From NCBI GenBank assembly GCA_021777555.1, contig JAJYDK010000010.1, positions 1 to 64,000 of the forward strand: a stretch of DNA of 64,000 nt, given 5' to 3'. The notes beneath the pieces are model-generated. The model did not search any database and had not been told where the DNA came from. It saw only the letters and a program-made list of their open reading frames with translations. Source of the DNA: Pseudomonadota bacterium (GTDB taxonomy: Bacteria > Pseudomonadota > Gammaproteobacteria > Steroidobacterales > Steroidobacteraceae). The translations under genes and the position numbers were made by a program. Positions 45,598 to 56,000 of the stretch are shown piece after piece (position 1 is the first letter of the stretch; every line of letters starts with the position of its first letter).

Positions 45598-46962
45598 TCA
45601 GGAAGCCGGCGCGGCAACGCCGCCGGCCACGGTCTCGGCCTGTTTCCTGTCGAAGCGCCTGGAGTCCACCTTGAGATACGCGACGCCCTCTTCCGGCACC
45701 ACGACCGCCTCGGCCACCCCCGGCACCTCGAGCAGCCGCGCCGACAATCGGCCGCTATCCACCACGGAGGCGATGCGCACGATGCGCGAGGTGAGATAAC
45801 TCGGGCGGCGCATGGTGGCCGCGACGAGCAGCCAGAGCAGCGCGACCGTGCCGGCGGATTCGAAGACGGCCACCGCGCCCAGGCGCTGATGGATCCAGCC
45901 GCCGGCGAGGCCGCCGACGAAGATCCCGAGGAACTGCGAGCTCGAATACACCCCGGTCGCCGTGCCCTTGGAGGCGGCCGGCGCGATCTGGGTCACGAGT
46001 GACGGCAGGCTCGCCTCCATCACGTTGAAGGCCGTAAAGAACAGCGTGATGGCCGCAAGGAGCACCCATTTGTGGCCTGCTCCGGCGGCCAGCATGAACT
46101 GACTCACCGCGAGCCCCGCCACCGCGGCCACGAGCACCACCTTCATGCGCCTGAGGCGCTCCCCCACGAGGATGGCCGGCACCATCACCACCACCGACAG
46201 CAGCAGGGCCGGCAGGTACACCTGCCACTCGGTGCGGGTCTTCATGCCGAGGGTGCCGGCAAGGACCACCGGCACGACGAGGAAGCTCGCCGTCAGCATG
46301 GCGTGCAGCGCGAAAATCCCGAAATCGAGCCGCAGCAGCTCGGTGTTTCGCAGCGTCGAGCCGATCATCGCCGGCACCGCCTCGGCGTCGCGGTGGACTC
46401 GCAGATGCCGCGGCGTCGGTACGATGAACAGCGTGATGGCGATGCCGAGGACCGCCAGTGCGGCCATGAACCAGAAAATGCCGCTGATGCCGACCCATGC
46501 GCCGAGCACCGGACCGGCCACGATGGCCACCAGGAAGGACAGTCCGATGGTCATGCCGATCAGGGCCATGGCCTGGGTGCGATGCTCCTCGCTCGTCAGG
46601 TCCCCCACCGTCGCAAGGACCACCGCGCCCACCGGGCCGGCGCCCTGCAGCGCCCGGCCCCAGATCATCCCGTCGATGGTGTGGGCGCTGGCCGCGACGG
46701 CGCTCCCGAGCCCGAACAGCGTGAGGCCGAGCACGATCATCACCTTGCGCCCGAGCCGGTCCGAGAGCACCCCGAAGGGCATCTGCAGCAGGCCCTGTGT
46801 CAGGCCATAGATGCCGAGCGCGAGGCCGATGGTGTACGGGTTCGCCCCCGGGATGCGCCGCGCGAAGGTGGCGAACACCGGATAGATCATGAACAGGCCC
46901 AGCATGCGCACCGAGAACACGGCGGCGAGGGATGTTGCGGCGCGCAGCTCTTTCTTATCCAT
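45598..46962 (-). CDS. yajR: YajR-like MFS transporter with C-terminal YAM domain
   Basis: 454 residues, the same length as E. coli YajR. Twelve-helix MFS core with the motif-A loop FGVLSDRLGRKVMI near residue 70, and a cytoplasmic C-terminal ferredoxin-like domain (about 390-454, VPGVAEAVVVPEEGVAYLKVD), which is the YAM domain distinguishing YajR. Start is the ATG opening MDKKELRAATSL; 51 in-frame codons upstream are not like the family. YajR is a proton-driven exporter with no settled substrate. Downstream hydrolase is 10 bp away. Divergent from the DUF190 gene. Confidence 0.9.
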   Translation of the reverse strand: MDKKELRAATSLAAVFSVRMLGLFMIYPVFATFARRIPGANPYTIGLALGIYGLTQGLLQMPFGVLSDRLGRKVMIVLGLTLFGLGSAVAASAHTIDGMIWGRALQGAGPVGAVVLATVGDLTSEEHRTQAMALIGMTIGLSFLVAIVAGPVLGAWVGISGIFWFMAALAVLGIAITLFIVPTPRHLRVHRDAEAVPAMIGSTLRNTELLRLDFGIFALHAMLTASFLVVPVVLAGTLGMKTRTEWQVYLPALLLSVVVMVPAILVGERLRRMKVVLVAAVAGLAVSQFMLAAGAGHKWVLLAAITLFFTAFNVMEASLPSLVTQIAPAASKGTATGVYSSSQFLGIFVGGLAGGWIHQRLGAVAVFESAGTVALLWLLVAATMRRPSYLTSRIVRIASVVDSGRLSARLLEVPGVAEAVVVPEEGVAYLKVDSRRFDRKQAETVAGGVAAPAS

Positions 46963-47113
46963 CAGGACTTCGATTTCAGCCTGGATCGGGCAGGAATTTT
47001 CGAGCTTACTTGCATCGGGCCGCATGCGCCACCCGCGGATTCTCTCGATTGAACCGGCCCCGGGGTGCGCATAGACTGCGTGCAGGACAGATCCCCATAC
47101 AACAGGTTCGCGC

Positions 47114-47467
47114 ATGCAGGGCTCATTATTCCGCTTCTACGTGCACGAGGACCATCGCCACCACGGCAGGCTCGTGTGGGAGTGGCTGCTCGAGCAGGGC
47201 AACCGCCTCGGCATCCGCGGCGGCTCGGCCTTCAAGGCCATGGCCGGCTTCGGCCGCCATCACATGCTGCACGAGGCGCGCTTTTTCGAGCTCGCCGGCT
47301 CCCTCACCGTCGAGGTGGAATTCATCGTGACGCAGGAGGAGGCGCAGAAGCTCATCGACCTGCTGCACCACGAGAAGGTGCGGCTCTTCTACGCCTACAC
47401 CCCCGCGTACTTCGGTGTAGTGAACCCCGACGCCTCAGACCCGCCCTCGCTCGCCCAGGATCCCTGA
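47114..47467 (+). CDS. DUF190 (PII-like fold) protein
   Basis: 117-residue cytoplasmic protein of the DUF190 family: RFYVHEDHRHHGRLVWEWLLEQ and GIRGGSAFKAMAGFGRHH at the N-terminus, then a VEVEFIVTQEEAQKLIDLL ferredoxin-like strand-helix. The family has a PII-like fold and often lies near fluoride channel genes, but no such gene is here. The last 25 residues are extra. ATG start; single gene 162 bp upstream of ndh. Confidence 0.88.
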   Translation: MQGSLFRFYVHEDHRHHGRLVWEWLLEQGNRLGIRGGSAFKAMAGFGRHHMLHEARFFELAGSLTVEVEFIVTQEEAQKLIDLLHHEKVRLFYAYTPAYFGVVNPDASDPPSLAQDP

Positions 47468-47629
47468 TCGATCGGCCCGGCGAGCTCTGCGGGCCCACCA
47501 CCGCCCTGGCGCCGCCCGCAATGGAACACTCCGGGGACCACCCGCGAGGGTCGATCAGAATGGTTTGACAAAGCGGGCGCGGGCTGACCATTGTGTCCCT
47601 CGTGAGCGATGCGGTGCGGGGTTCCGATC

Positions 47630-48979
47630 ATGGCCTCCTCGAGTCGACCCAGGGTTCTCGTCGTGGGCGGCGGATTTGCCGGCCTCTCGGCCGTGCGTGG
47701 GCTCGACGGCACCGATGCCGACCTCGTCCTCATAGACCGCTGCAACCACCACGCGTTCCAACCACTGCTCTATCAGGTGGCCACGGCGGGCCTCGCCTCG
47801 CCATCGATCGCGGCCCCTCTGCGACACATCCTGCGCGATCAGCGCAACGTCACGGTGCTGCTCGGCGAGGCGCGCTCCATGGACGTCGACGCGAAGCATG
47901 TTGAGGTCGATGGCGTCACGCACACCTATGATTACCTCGTGGTGGCGACCGGCAGCACCCATGCCTATTTCGGCCACGACGAGTGGGCGAGGTACGCCCC
48001 GGGCCTCAAGACGCTGCAGGATGCGCTCGATATCCGGGCCCGCATCCTCACCGCCTTCGAGCGCGCCGAGGCCGCCGAGGATGCGCAAGATCGCGCCGCA
48101 TGGCTCACCTTCCTGATCATCGGCGGCGGCGCAACGGGTGTGGAGCTCGCCGGCACGCTCGCCGAGATTGCCCGCCATACCCTGAAGCGCGAGTTTCGCC
48201 GGATCGATCCGGCCAGCGCGAAAATTCTGCTGATCGAGGCCGGTCCCCGGGTCCTGCCGGCATTTCCGGAGACGCTCTCGCTCAAAGCCCGGCAACAGCT
48301 GGAGCGTCTCGGGGTCATCGTGCGCGCCGGCCGCCCCGTCACCCATCTCGATGCGCGCGGAGTGGAGCTCGGCGAAGAGTCGATCCGCGCGCGCACGGTA
48401 CTGTGGGCCGCGGGTGTTGCCGCCTCGCCGCTCGGGGCGGCGCTCGGTGCCGGCTCGGACCGCACCGGCCGCGTGCCGGTCACCGCGAACCTCTCGATCG
48501 CCCGCCATCCCGAGGTGTTCGTCGCCGGCGATCTCGCCTGCCCGCCGCCCGAATGCGGCTCCATTCCGGCGATCGCGCCCGCCGCGAAGCAGATGGGGCG
48601 CTACTGCGCCCAGGCGATCCGGTCAGCCATTGCGGGACGGCCGATCGCCCCCTTCCGCTATCACCACCACGGCTCGCTCGCCACGATCGGGCGGATGGCG
48701 GCGGTGGCGGACTTCGGCCGCATCCGCCTCTCGGGCCTCATCGCCTGGTGGGTATGGCTCACGGCCCACGTGTACTTCCTGATCGGCTTCCGCAACCGGC
48801 TCGTCGTCCTCATCGACTGGGCGGAGGCGTACTGGAGCTATCGGCGCGGCGCGCGGATCATATTTTCCGCGCAGCGCGCCCTCGACTCCGCAGGCGCGAC
48901 CGAGGCGGGCTCACCGCGGCAGAACCGCGATGCCCGCGGCACGGAACCGCAGTCCGTGCCGCGAGCCGATCACGCTTGA
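47630..48979 (+). CDS. ndh: type II NADH dehydrogenase (NADH:quinone oxidoreductase)
   Basis: 449-residue non-proton-pumping NADH dehydrogenase, peripheral on the inner membrane. FAD-binding VVGGGFAGLSA at residue 11, HHAFQPLLYQVAT, ATGSTHAYFGHDEW, NADH-binding IIGGGATGVELAG near residue 165 and FVAGDLA near residue 297, with a C-terminal membrane-binding part (WWVWLTAHVYFLIGFRNRL, then YWSYRRGARI). ATG at 47630 chosen; the in-frame upstream seven codons add nothing conserved. Single gene, convergent with the M61 peptidase. Confidence 0.94.
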   Translation: MASSSRPRVLVVGGGFAGLSAVRGLDGTDADLVLIDRCNHHAFQPLLYQVATAGLASPSIAAPLRHILRDQRNVTVLLGEARSMDVDAKHVEVDGVTHTYDYLVVATGSTHAYFGHDEWARYAPGLKTLQDALDIRARILTAFERAEAAEDAQDRAAWLTFLIIGGGATGVELAGTLAEIARHTLKREFRRIDPASAKILLIEAGPRVLPAFPETLSLKARQQLERLGVIVRAGRPVTHLDARGVELGEESIRARTVLWAAGVAASPLGAALGAGSDRTGRVPVTANLSIARHPEVFVAGDLACPPPECGSIPAIAPAAKQMGRYCAQAIRSAIAGRPIAPFRYHHHGSLATIGRMAAVADFGRIRLSGLIAWWVWLTAHVYFLIGFRNRLVVLIDWAEAYWSYRRGARIIFSAQRALDSAGATEAGSPRQNRDARGTEPQSVPRADHA

Positions 48980-48991
48980 GGCCCGATCCGG

Positions 48992-50911
48992 CTACCGCCT
49001 GGCGTGCGGCGCCATGATTTTCGCCAGCAGGTCAGGCTTGCCCTTGATGCGCTCGAGATGCGGATAACGCGGCCCGCCGAAGTAGCTCACCTCCAGGGTG
49101 TGGTGCCAGCCGTCCTTTGAGACGAGGAACCGGGTCGGCTGCTTCGACTTCTGCGCCTGCTTCATCGCGTACTTCAATACCGCGGGCGAGTAGGCCTGTC
49201 CGTCGACCGCCTCGATCTTCATCCCCGGAGCCATGCCCGCGCTCCAAGCGGGCGAGCCCTCGCGCACGTCACTCAGCGCCCCGGTCTTGCCGACATTGAA
49301 GCCGTAGGTCAGCCATTGCGAGTCGAAGTGGTATTGGGCCTCCGCCGCCTGCACGAACTGGTTGGGCTTGGCGGTGTACACCAGGCGCCAGCCCGCACGC
49401 TCGATCTCGTTGGTCGGTGGCAGCTTCGCCACTTCGTAGACGTGGCGCTGGAAGAAGGCATGCCAGTCATACGGCACCACCTCGTTGAGCAGATGCTCGA
49501 TGTCGGCGCGGGTGTAGGTCTTGGTGATCGGCCCCGTGAGCGCCGGCGCCGAGTACAGGTGCAGGAAGGTGTCGAGCGACTTCTTGTCGTGCGTCTTCTC
49601 GCGGATGATGGTGTCCACATCGAGCCACAGCAGCTCACCCTCGATGTAGAAATCTCCGGCGGTGCGGCGGATCGAGGGGTATTCACCGCTCCCCTGCCAG
49701 TAGTAGTACGGCGCCCCGGTGGTGAGATCGATCAGCGGAGTGGTATCGCGGCCCGGTTCGCTCGCCATGCGGCTGTAGATCATGGCCAGGTACTGCGGAT
49801 ACTCGGCGGGCTTGCGGATACCGGAACGGAACGAGAGCAGGTCGCCCAGGTACTGGTTCATGCCCTCGTACACCCACAGCAGGTCATCGCGCTGCGGAAT
49901 CTGGTAGTTGTCGGTGGTGAGGTCGCGCGGCCGGCGGTACTTGCCGTTCCAGGAATGGGAGAACTCGTGTGTGACCAGGTCGCCGCCGAGGAGCTGCGCC
50001 CTGGGGTTCGTCATGAAGTCCGCCGGCGCCCGGTTGTCACTCGACTGGTGGTGCTCGACGCCCTCGAAGGTGATGGCGTTCGACAGCGCGAGCAGCGCGT
50101 GGTAGTCGCTCCAGTGACGCGATCCATAGAGCGCCAGCGCCTCGGGCGCGACGTTCTTGTACGCATCGAGGATCTTCGCCGGCGCATCGAGCTCCTGCGG
50201 CGCATCGGCGAACATGTCGAGCCACATGTGGGCGCTGCCCTGCTGCCAGAGCAGCACCTTCCTGTAATAGCGGCCGATGTCGAGCGGCGAGTCGCCGACA
50301 TAGGTCAGCGGCTCCTCGTCGAAACTGACGAGTTGGCCCGTACGGTTCGCCGTCGTGAGGGCCGTGCTGTAGCCCCAGCCCTGCGGCAGGATGACGCTCG
50401 GCTTGATGTAGTAATGGTGATAATTGATGTCGTTCTGATAGAAGAGCACCCGCGGCCAGCTGATCACCGCGACATTGGACGAGGCCCGTCTGCTCCCCCC
50501 CGAATTGAGGAGCACGGTAAAGCGCACTTTGATGGAGTCGACACCCCGGGGCACGGTGACGTGGAAGGCGTACATGTCCACCTTGTCGCGACGCCAGGTG
50601 AGCGGCTGACGGTTGGCGCTCACCGTAAGCTGCGAGACATCCGCCAGAGGATTGTGCGGTCCGTGGAAGCCCGGTATCCACTTCGGATACACGAACGTGA
50701 ACGGCCCGGGCCGCACCGGAATCTCCATGGTCGCGGTCGCAAAACCCCGGCCGGCGGTGCTGGCATCGACCACCAGCGTCTCCGGATTGGCCCGGGTGGC
50801 CAACGGCGTGGCGTTCGCATTGGGCTCGGGGATCAGGCCCGAGGCGCTCGCGGCGACGCACAGCCCGAGCGAGGCGACCGCCAGCATCGAACAGATGGAC
50901 TTCGAGTTCAC
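48992..50911 (-). CDS. M61 family metallopeptidase with PDZ domain, copy 1
   Basis: 639-residue exported zinc peptidase. Signal peptide at the N-terminus (NSKSICSMLAVASLGLCV). An N-terminal M61 beta domain (about 35-200) precedes the thermolysin-like catalytic domain with zinc motif HEFSHSW near residue 320 and the third ligand region WVYEGMNQYLGD near residue 355. A PDZ domain ends the protein (SDVREGSPAWSAGMAPGMKIEAVDG). Start taken as GTG at 50911 behind AAGGGGG, by analogy with the next gene; ATG at 50938 is possible. Copy 2 lies 93 bp upstream on the same strand. Confidence 0.9.
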   Translation of the reverse strand: MNSKSICSMLAVASLGLCVAASASGLIPEPNANATPLATRANPETLVVDASTAGRGFATATMEIPVRPGPFTFVYPKWIPGFHGPHNPLADVSQLTVSANRQPLTWRRDKVDMYAFHVTVPRGVDSIKVRFTVLLNSGGSRRASSNVAVISWPRVLFYQNDINYHHYYIKPSVILPQGWGYSTALTTANRTGQLVSFDEEPLTYVGDSPLDIGRYYRKVLLWQQGSAHMWLDMFADAPQELDAPAKILDAYKNVAPEALALYGSRHWSDYHALLALSNAITFEGVEHHQSSDNRAPADFMTNPRAQLLGGDLVTHEFSHSWNGKYRRPRDLTTDNYQIPQRDDLLWVYEGMNQYLGDLLSFRSGIRKPAEYPQYLAMIYSRMASEPGRDTTPLIDLTTGAPYYYWQGSGEYPSIRRTAGDFYIEGELLWLDVDTIIREKTHDKKSLDTFLHLYSAPALTGPITKTYTRADIEHLLNEVVPYDWHAFFQRHVYEVAKLPPTNEIERAGWRLVYTAKPNQFVQAAEAQYHFDSQWLTYGFNVGKTGALSDVREGSPAWSAGMAPGMKIEAVDGQAYSPAVLKYAMKQAQKSKQPTRFLVSKDGWHHTLEVSYFGGPRYPHLERIKGKPDLLAKIMAPHARR

Positions 50912-51004
50912 TCCAACCCCCTTGCGATCGTGATTCATCCGCCGGCTTCCCCGCAACGGCGGCCCGGATCGTGCAATCCGGGCCGCCGGCAGGGGTTCGA
51001 GCGC

Positions 51005-52909
51005 TCAGTGTTTGGCGTGCGGCGCCATGATCTTCGCCAGCAGGTCAGGCTTGCCCTTGATGCGCTCGAGGTGCGGGTAGCGCGGGCCGCCGAAGTAGCT
51101 GACCTCGATGGTGTGGAACCAGCCATCCTTCGAGACGAGGAACTTGGTCGGCTGCTTGGACTTCTGCGCCTGCTTCATCACGTACTTCAATACCGCGGGC
51201 GAGTAGGACTGTCCGTCGACGCCCTCGACTTTCATCCCCGGAGACAGGCCCGCGGTCCAGGCGGGTGATCCCTCGCGCACATCGCCCACCGCGCCGTTGC
51301 GGATCGTGAAGCCGTAGCTCAGCCACTGGGAGTCCATGTGGAACTTCGCCTCCTCGGCCTGCATGAACTTGTTCGGCTTGGCGGTGTACACCAGGCGCCA
51401 GCCGGCGCGCTCGAGCTCCTTGGTCGGGGGAAGCTTGGAAACCTCGTAGACATGGCGCTGGAAGAACGCATGCCAGTCGTAGGGCACCACCTCGTTGAGC
51501 AGATGCTCGATGTCGGCGCGGGTGTAGGTCTTGGTGATAGGCCCGGTGAGCGCCGGGGCCGAGTACAGGTGCAGGAAGGTGTCGAGCGACTTCCTGCCGT
51601 GCGTCTTCTCGCGGATGATGGTGTCCACATCGAGCCACAGCAGCTCACCCTCGGTGTAGAAGTCCCCGGCCGTGCGGCGGATCGAGGAGTACTCGCCGTG
51701 CGCCTCATAGAGGTATGGAGCCGCGGTGGTCAGGTCGATCAGCGGCTCGGTGCGCCGGCCCGGCTCGCTCGCCATCTGGCTGTAGATCGCCGCGAGGTAC
51801 TGCGGATACTCGCTCGGCTTGCGGATGCCGGTGCGGAACGAGAGCAGGTCCCCCAGGTACTGGTTCATGCCCTCGTACACCCACAGCAGATCCGTGCGCT
51901 GCGGAATCTGGAAGTTGAGCGTGGTGAGGTCCCAGGGCCGGCGGTACTTGCCGTTCCAGGAGTGCGAGAACTCGTGCGTGAGCAGGTCGCCCGCGACGAG
52001 CTGCCACTGCGGATCGGTCATGAAGGTGGCCGGCGCCCGGTCATCGCTCGACTGGTGATGCTCGATGCCCTCGAAGCCGATCTTGTTCGACAACGTGAGG
52101 AGCGAGTGGTAGTCGTGCCAGTGTCGCGAGCCGTACAGCGCCAGCGCCTCCGGCGTCATGCGCTTGTACTCATCGAGCACCTTCTTCGACACATCGAGAT
52201 CCTGGGGCGCGTCGGCGAACATGTCGAGCACCTGCTTCGACTGGCCGTTGCTCCAGAGCTCGACGCGCTTGAAATAGCGCCCGCAGTCAAGCGGTGAGTC
52301 CACCAGCATGTTGAGCGGCACTTCATTGAAGTCCACCCGATCCCCCGACTTGTTGGCCGAGGTGAGGGCGGTGCCGTAATCCCAGCCCGCGGGCAGGATG
52401 ATGCTCGCCTTGAAGTAGACGTCATGGGAATTGGTGTCGTTCTGGTAGAACAGCACCCGGTTCCAGTTCACCACCGCGAGGTTCGGTGTCGACATCACAT
52501 CGGGCGAGTTCATCAGCACCGTGAACTTCACCTGGATGGAGGAGACGCCCTGCGGCACCTCGACGTGGAAGGCGTACATGTCGACCTTGTCGCGCCGCCA
52601 GGTGAGCGGCTCGCCGTTGGCGCTCACCTTGATCTGCGAGATGTCGGCGAGCGGCCCGGTAGGCCCGTGTTCGCCCGGGATCCACTGCGGGTACACGAAG
52701 GTGAAGGGACCCGGCCGCACCGGGATCTGCATCGTCGATGTCATGAACCCCCGGCCGGCGGTGCTGGCATCGAGCACCAGCGTCTCGGGGTTGCTCTGGG
52801 TGGCGTAGGACACCGCATGGGCATTGGGCTCGGGAATGATCGCGGCCTGCGCCGCCCCCAGCCCGAGTGCGGCGATACCAAGGCTCGAAAGAGTCAGAAA
52901 GCGCTTCAC
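51005..52909 (-). CDS. M61 family metallopeptidase with PDZ domain, copy 2
   Basis: 634-residue close paralogue of the neighbouring peptidase. Signal peptide (MKRFLTLSSLGIAALGLG), M61 beta domain, zinc motif HEFSHSWNGKYRRP, WVYEGMNQYLGD and a C-terminal PDZ domain. Both copies end with almost the same run (RYPHLERIKGKPDLLAKIM). Start is GTG at 52909 behind GGAGGG seven bases away; an in-frame ATG at 52924 is less well placed. M61 members include glycyl aminopeptidases with a preference for small residues. Tandem duplication suggests dosage or divided specificity. Confidence 0.92.
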   Translation of the reverse strand: MKRFLTLSSLGIAALGLGAAQAAIIPEPNAHAVSYATQSNPETLVLDASTAGRGFMTSTMQIPVRPGPFTFVYPQWIPGEHGPTGPLADISQIKVSANGEPLTWRRDKVDMYAFHVEVPQGVSSIQVKFTVLMNSPDVMSTPNLAVVNWNRVLFYQNDTNSHDVYFKASIILPAGWDYGTALTSANKSGDRVDFNEVPLNMLVDSPLDCGRYFKRVELWSNGQSKQVLDMFADAPQDLDVSKKVLDEYKRMTPEALALYGSRHWHDYHSLLTLSNKIGFEGIEHHQSSDDRAPATFMTDPQWQLVAGDLLTHEFSHSWNGKYRRPWDLTTLNFQIPQRTDLLWVYEGMNQYLGDLLSFRTGIRKPSEYPQYLAAIYSQMASEPGRRTEPLIDLTTAAPYLYEAHGEYSSIRRTAGDFYTEGELLWLDVDTIIREKTHGRKSLDTFLHLYSAPALTGPITKTYTRADIEHLLNEVVPYDWHAFFQRHVYEVSKLPPTKELERAGWRLVYTAKPNKFMQAEEAKFHMDSQWLSYGFTIRNGAVGDVREGSPAWTAGLSPGMKVEGVDGQSYSPAVLKYVMKQAQKSKQPTKFLVSKDGWFHTIEVSYFGGPRYPHLERIKGKPDLLAKIMAPHAKH

Positions 52910-53068
52910 GAATCGACCCTCCATCAGTATTTTTCAGGCCGACCCAGGGGTCGGCCGGCGTCAAACCACCGAGTATGCCACCGGGGCACCGACCGGTTGG
53001 TGCCGCCCCCCGGGGTGTGCGGCAGGCCGTGCGGAAGGCGGGATGAAGCGCGCCACGGGGCCGATCGC

Positions 53069-56000
53069 CTAGGGTGTCAGCGCCGCGCCCGGGACCACCC
53101 CGGGCAGCCCGTAGCCGGCCATCGTCCGGTTGAAGCGGCTGACTGCGGTCTGCTCGAACTGATCGTAGAGAGTGAGCGCCTTGCGGTACTCGATGTCGAG
53201 CATGGCCTTCTGCTGCAAGGTCGCCGCATCCACCGTGTTGTCCGCGCCTTCCAGCAGGGCATCCAGGGCGAGCAGATGCTCGTGGATGCGATCCGGCACG
53301 CGCAGCGTCGACTCCTCCGCGCCGGCGCCGCTGGTGATCTCGAGCTTCGCTGCCTCGTCCGCCTTGCGGAGCGAGCCGATGGCCGCATCTGCGGCCCGCT
53401 GCCGCGGGGAGCCCGTCACCGCCGCCTCGAGCACCCCGAGCTGGCCATCGATGGCGTGCAGGCGGTTGAGCGCGGTATCGAGCTGCGAGACCTCGTGCAA
53501 CACCGCCTGGGTCACCTGGTAGCGCTCCGTCATGTCCGCCACGCTCGCGTGCGAGGCGGGGTCATTGACCACGATGAACGTTTGAGAGGCGCTCTGCCCG
53601 CCGATCTCGAGCGTCGCCGTGTAGGTTCCGGGCGGAAGCAGCGCGCCGGCCTTCGGTCCCCGGTTGTACTTCGGGCCCGAGCTCCAGCGCACCGGGCCGT
53701 TGGCGCGCAGATCCCAATGGATGCGATGCAATCCCGCCTCGCCGGACACCCGCGGCACCATGCCCTTGACGGACTCCGCCGCAGGCGGGCCGCCCGTCGG
53801 GGAAGCGGTCCCCGGCGTCATCGCCACGGGCTTCCCGTGGTGCAGTCCCTTCACGGTGCGCACGACCTCTCCGGCGGCGTTGCGGATCACGAGCTCCCCG
53901 GGTTGCTTCACCGTCTTTGCGAGGTAGTAGCTGAAGGCCGCGCCATAGTGCGGATTCTGTCCGTAGAACGCGCTGTCGCCCATCCACTCGGTCTGCGACC
54001 AGGGCCAGAAGCGCAGCGCGTCCGCGGGCTTGAACAGCGTGAGCGCCGATCGGGCGACCTGCGCGTTCCAGCGCTGAAACGGCGCGAGGTCATCGAGGAT
54101 CCACAGGCCCCGCCCATGGGTCGCCACCACCAGTGAATCGGTCGCCCGATCGAGCGCCAGGTCATACACCGCGGCATCCGGCAGGCCGAGACCGAACAGG
54201 TACCACGTCTTGCCCGCGTTCCATGACACATACAGGCCGTTCTCGAGCCCGGCGAAGTACAGATCCGGATCGTGCGGGTCGCGCCGCACCACGTGCGCAT
54301 AGACCCCCCCGGGCAGGTTGCCGCTGATCGAGGTCCAATGTGCCCCGTAGTCATCGGTCCGGTACAGGTACGGCTTGAAATCGCCGCTGAAGTGACGATC
54401 CACGGCGATGAGCGCGCTGCCCGGATCGGTCGCGGACACATCGATCGACTCCACGCGGCCCCAGGCCGGCAGATGCGGGATGTGCGCCGTCACATTCGTC
54501 CAGTGCCTGCCGCCGTCGCGGGTCAATTGCACCAGCCCGTCATCCGTGCCCACCCAGATGACGTTGGGATCGGACTTGGCGGGCGTTATGGTGAGAATCG
54601 CGTCATAGTACTCCGCGCCGGAGTTGTCCTGGATCACAGGTCCCCCGGAGGGGCCCTGCTTCGCCTTGTCGTTGCGGGTGAGATCCGGGCTGATGACCCG
54701 CCAGGTTCGGCCGCGGTCCCCGCTCCTGAAGAGCACCTGCGCGCCCGCGTAGAGCACCTTCGGATCCTCGGGCGAGACGGCGAAGCCGGCCTCCCAGGCG
54801 AAACGATAGCGCACCGCGCCAGCGCCGAGACCGGTGTAATCGCCCGGAAAGGGCTCGATGTCGTGGATCTGCTGCTCGCTGCGGTTGTAGACGAAGTAGG
54901 CGCCGTTCTGCCCGCTGTTGTAGATCAAGTTGGGATCGTCGGCGGCCGGCATGCCGAAGATGCCGTCATCGCCGTTGAATCCGAACCACGCCCGCTCGGG
55001 AATACCGCTCGGGTCCTTGCTGAAGGCCGGCCCGCACCAGGTATTGTTGTCCTGCAGTCCGCCGCAGACCAGGTAGCGGATCCCGGCGCCGACGGCGACG
55101 TGGTAGTACTGCTCGATGGCGATGTTGTGCACGAAGCGCCAGTGCTTGCCGTTGTCGAGCGAGAGCGCCACCCCTCCGTCGTTCCCCTCGATGATGCGAC
55201 CGCTGCCGGTCGGATCGATCCAGATTGAGTGATTGTCGACGTGGATGCTCTTGGCGAGCTTGTGCCAGGCGCGCCCCCCGTCATCGGAGGCGACCAGGAA
55301 CTCCGACAGGGCGAAAACGTGATCGGGATTCCTCGGATCGACCGCGATGTGCGAGAAATAGAAAGGCCGCGAGTCGGCGCCCTGGTACGTGCTCACCATC
55401 CGCCAGTGCGCACCCGAGTCGTCCGAGCGCCAGACCACGCCCTGTTTGGTGCCGATGACCGCGTAGAGGACATTCGGCGAGCTCGGTGCGATGGCGAGTC
55501 CGATGCGCTCCACCGGCCCGGTGGGCAGCCCGTGGCCGGAGAGGCGCCGCCAGGTGAGCCCGCCGTCGACCGACTTGTAGATCGCATCCTCGGGGCCGCC
55601 GGCCGAATAGGTCCACGGCGTGCGGCGGAACCGGTAGGTTGCCGCATACACGATCTCGGGGTTGCGCGGATCCATCGCGAGGTCGGAAATGCCGACCTCG
55701 GGCCCCTTGTAGAGCACCCTCTTCCAGGTGAGTCCGCCGTCGGTCGTGCGGTACACACCGCGCTCCGGGCTGTCCTTCCAGGGACTGCCCATGGCCGCCA
55801 CCAGCACGGTGTCGGTGTGCAGCGGATCGATGACGACGCGGGAGATCTGCGAGGTGCCCGCGAGACCGAGATGGCTCCAGGTGAGACCGCCGTCGGTCGA
55901 TTTGTAGATGCCATCGCCGAAGGAGACGTCATTGCGCACGTTCGCCTCGCCTGTGCCGGCCCAGACCACCGCCGGATTGTGCGGGTCGACCGCGAGGGCA

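Noticed and set aside
49316-51268. 650-codon plus-strand frame across the two M61 genes
   Set aside because: Spans a gene boundary opposite two clear peptidase genes, with Arg/Val/Leu-rich sequence of shadow type.
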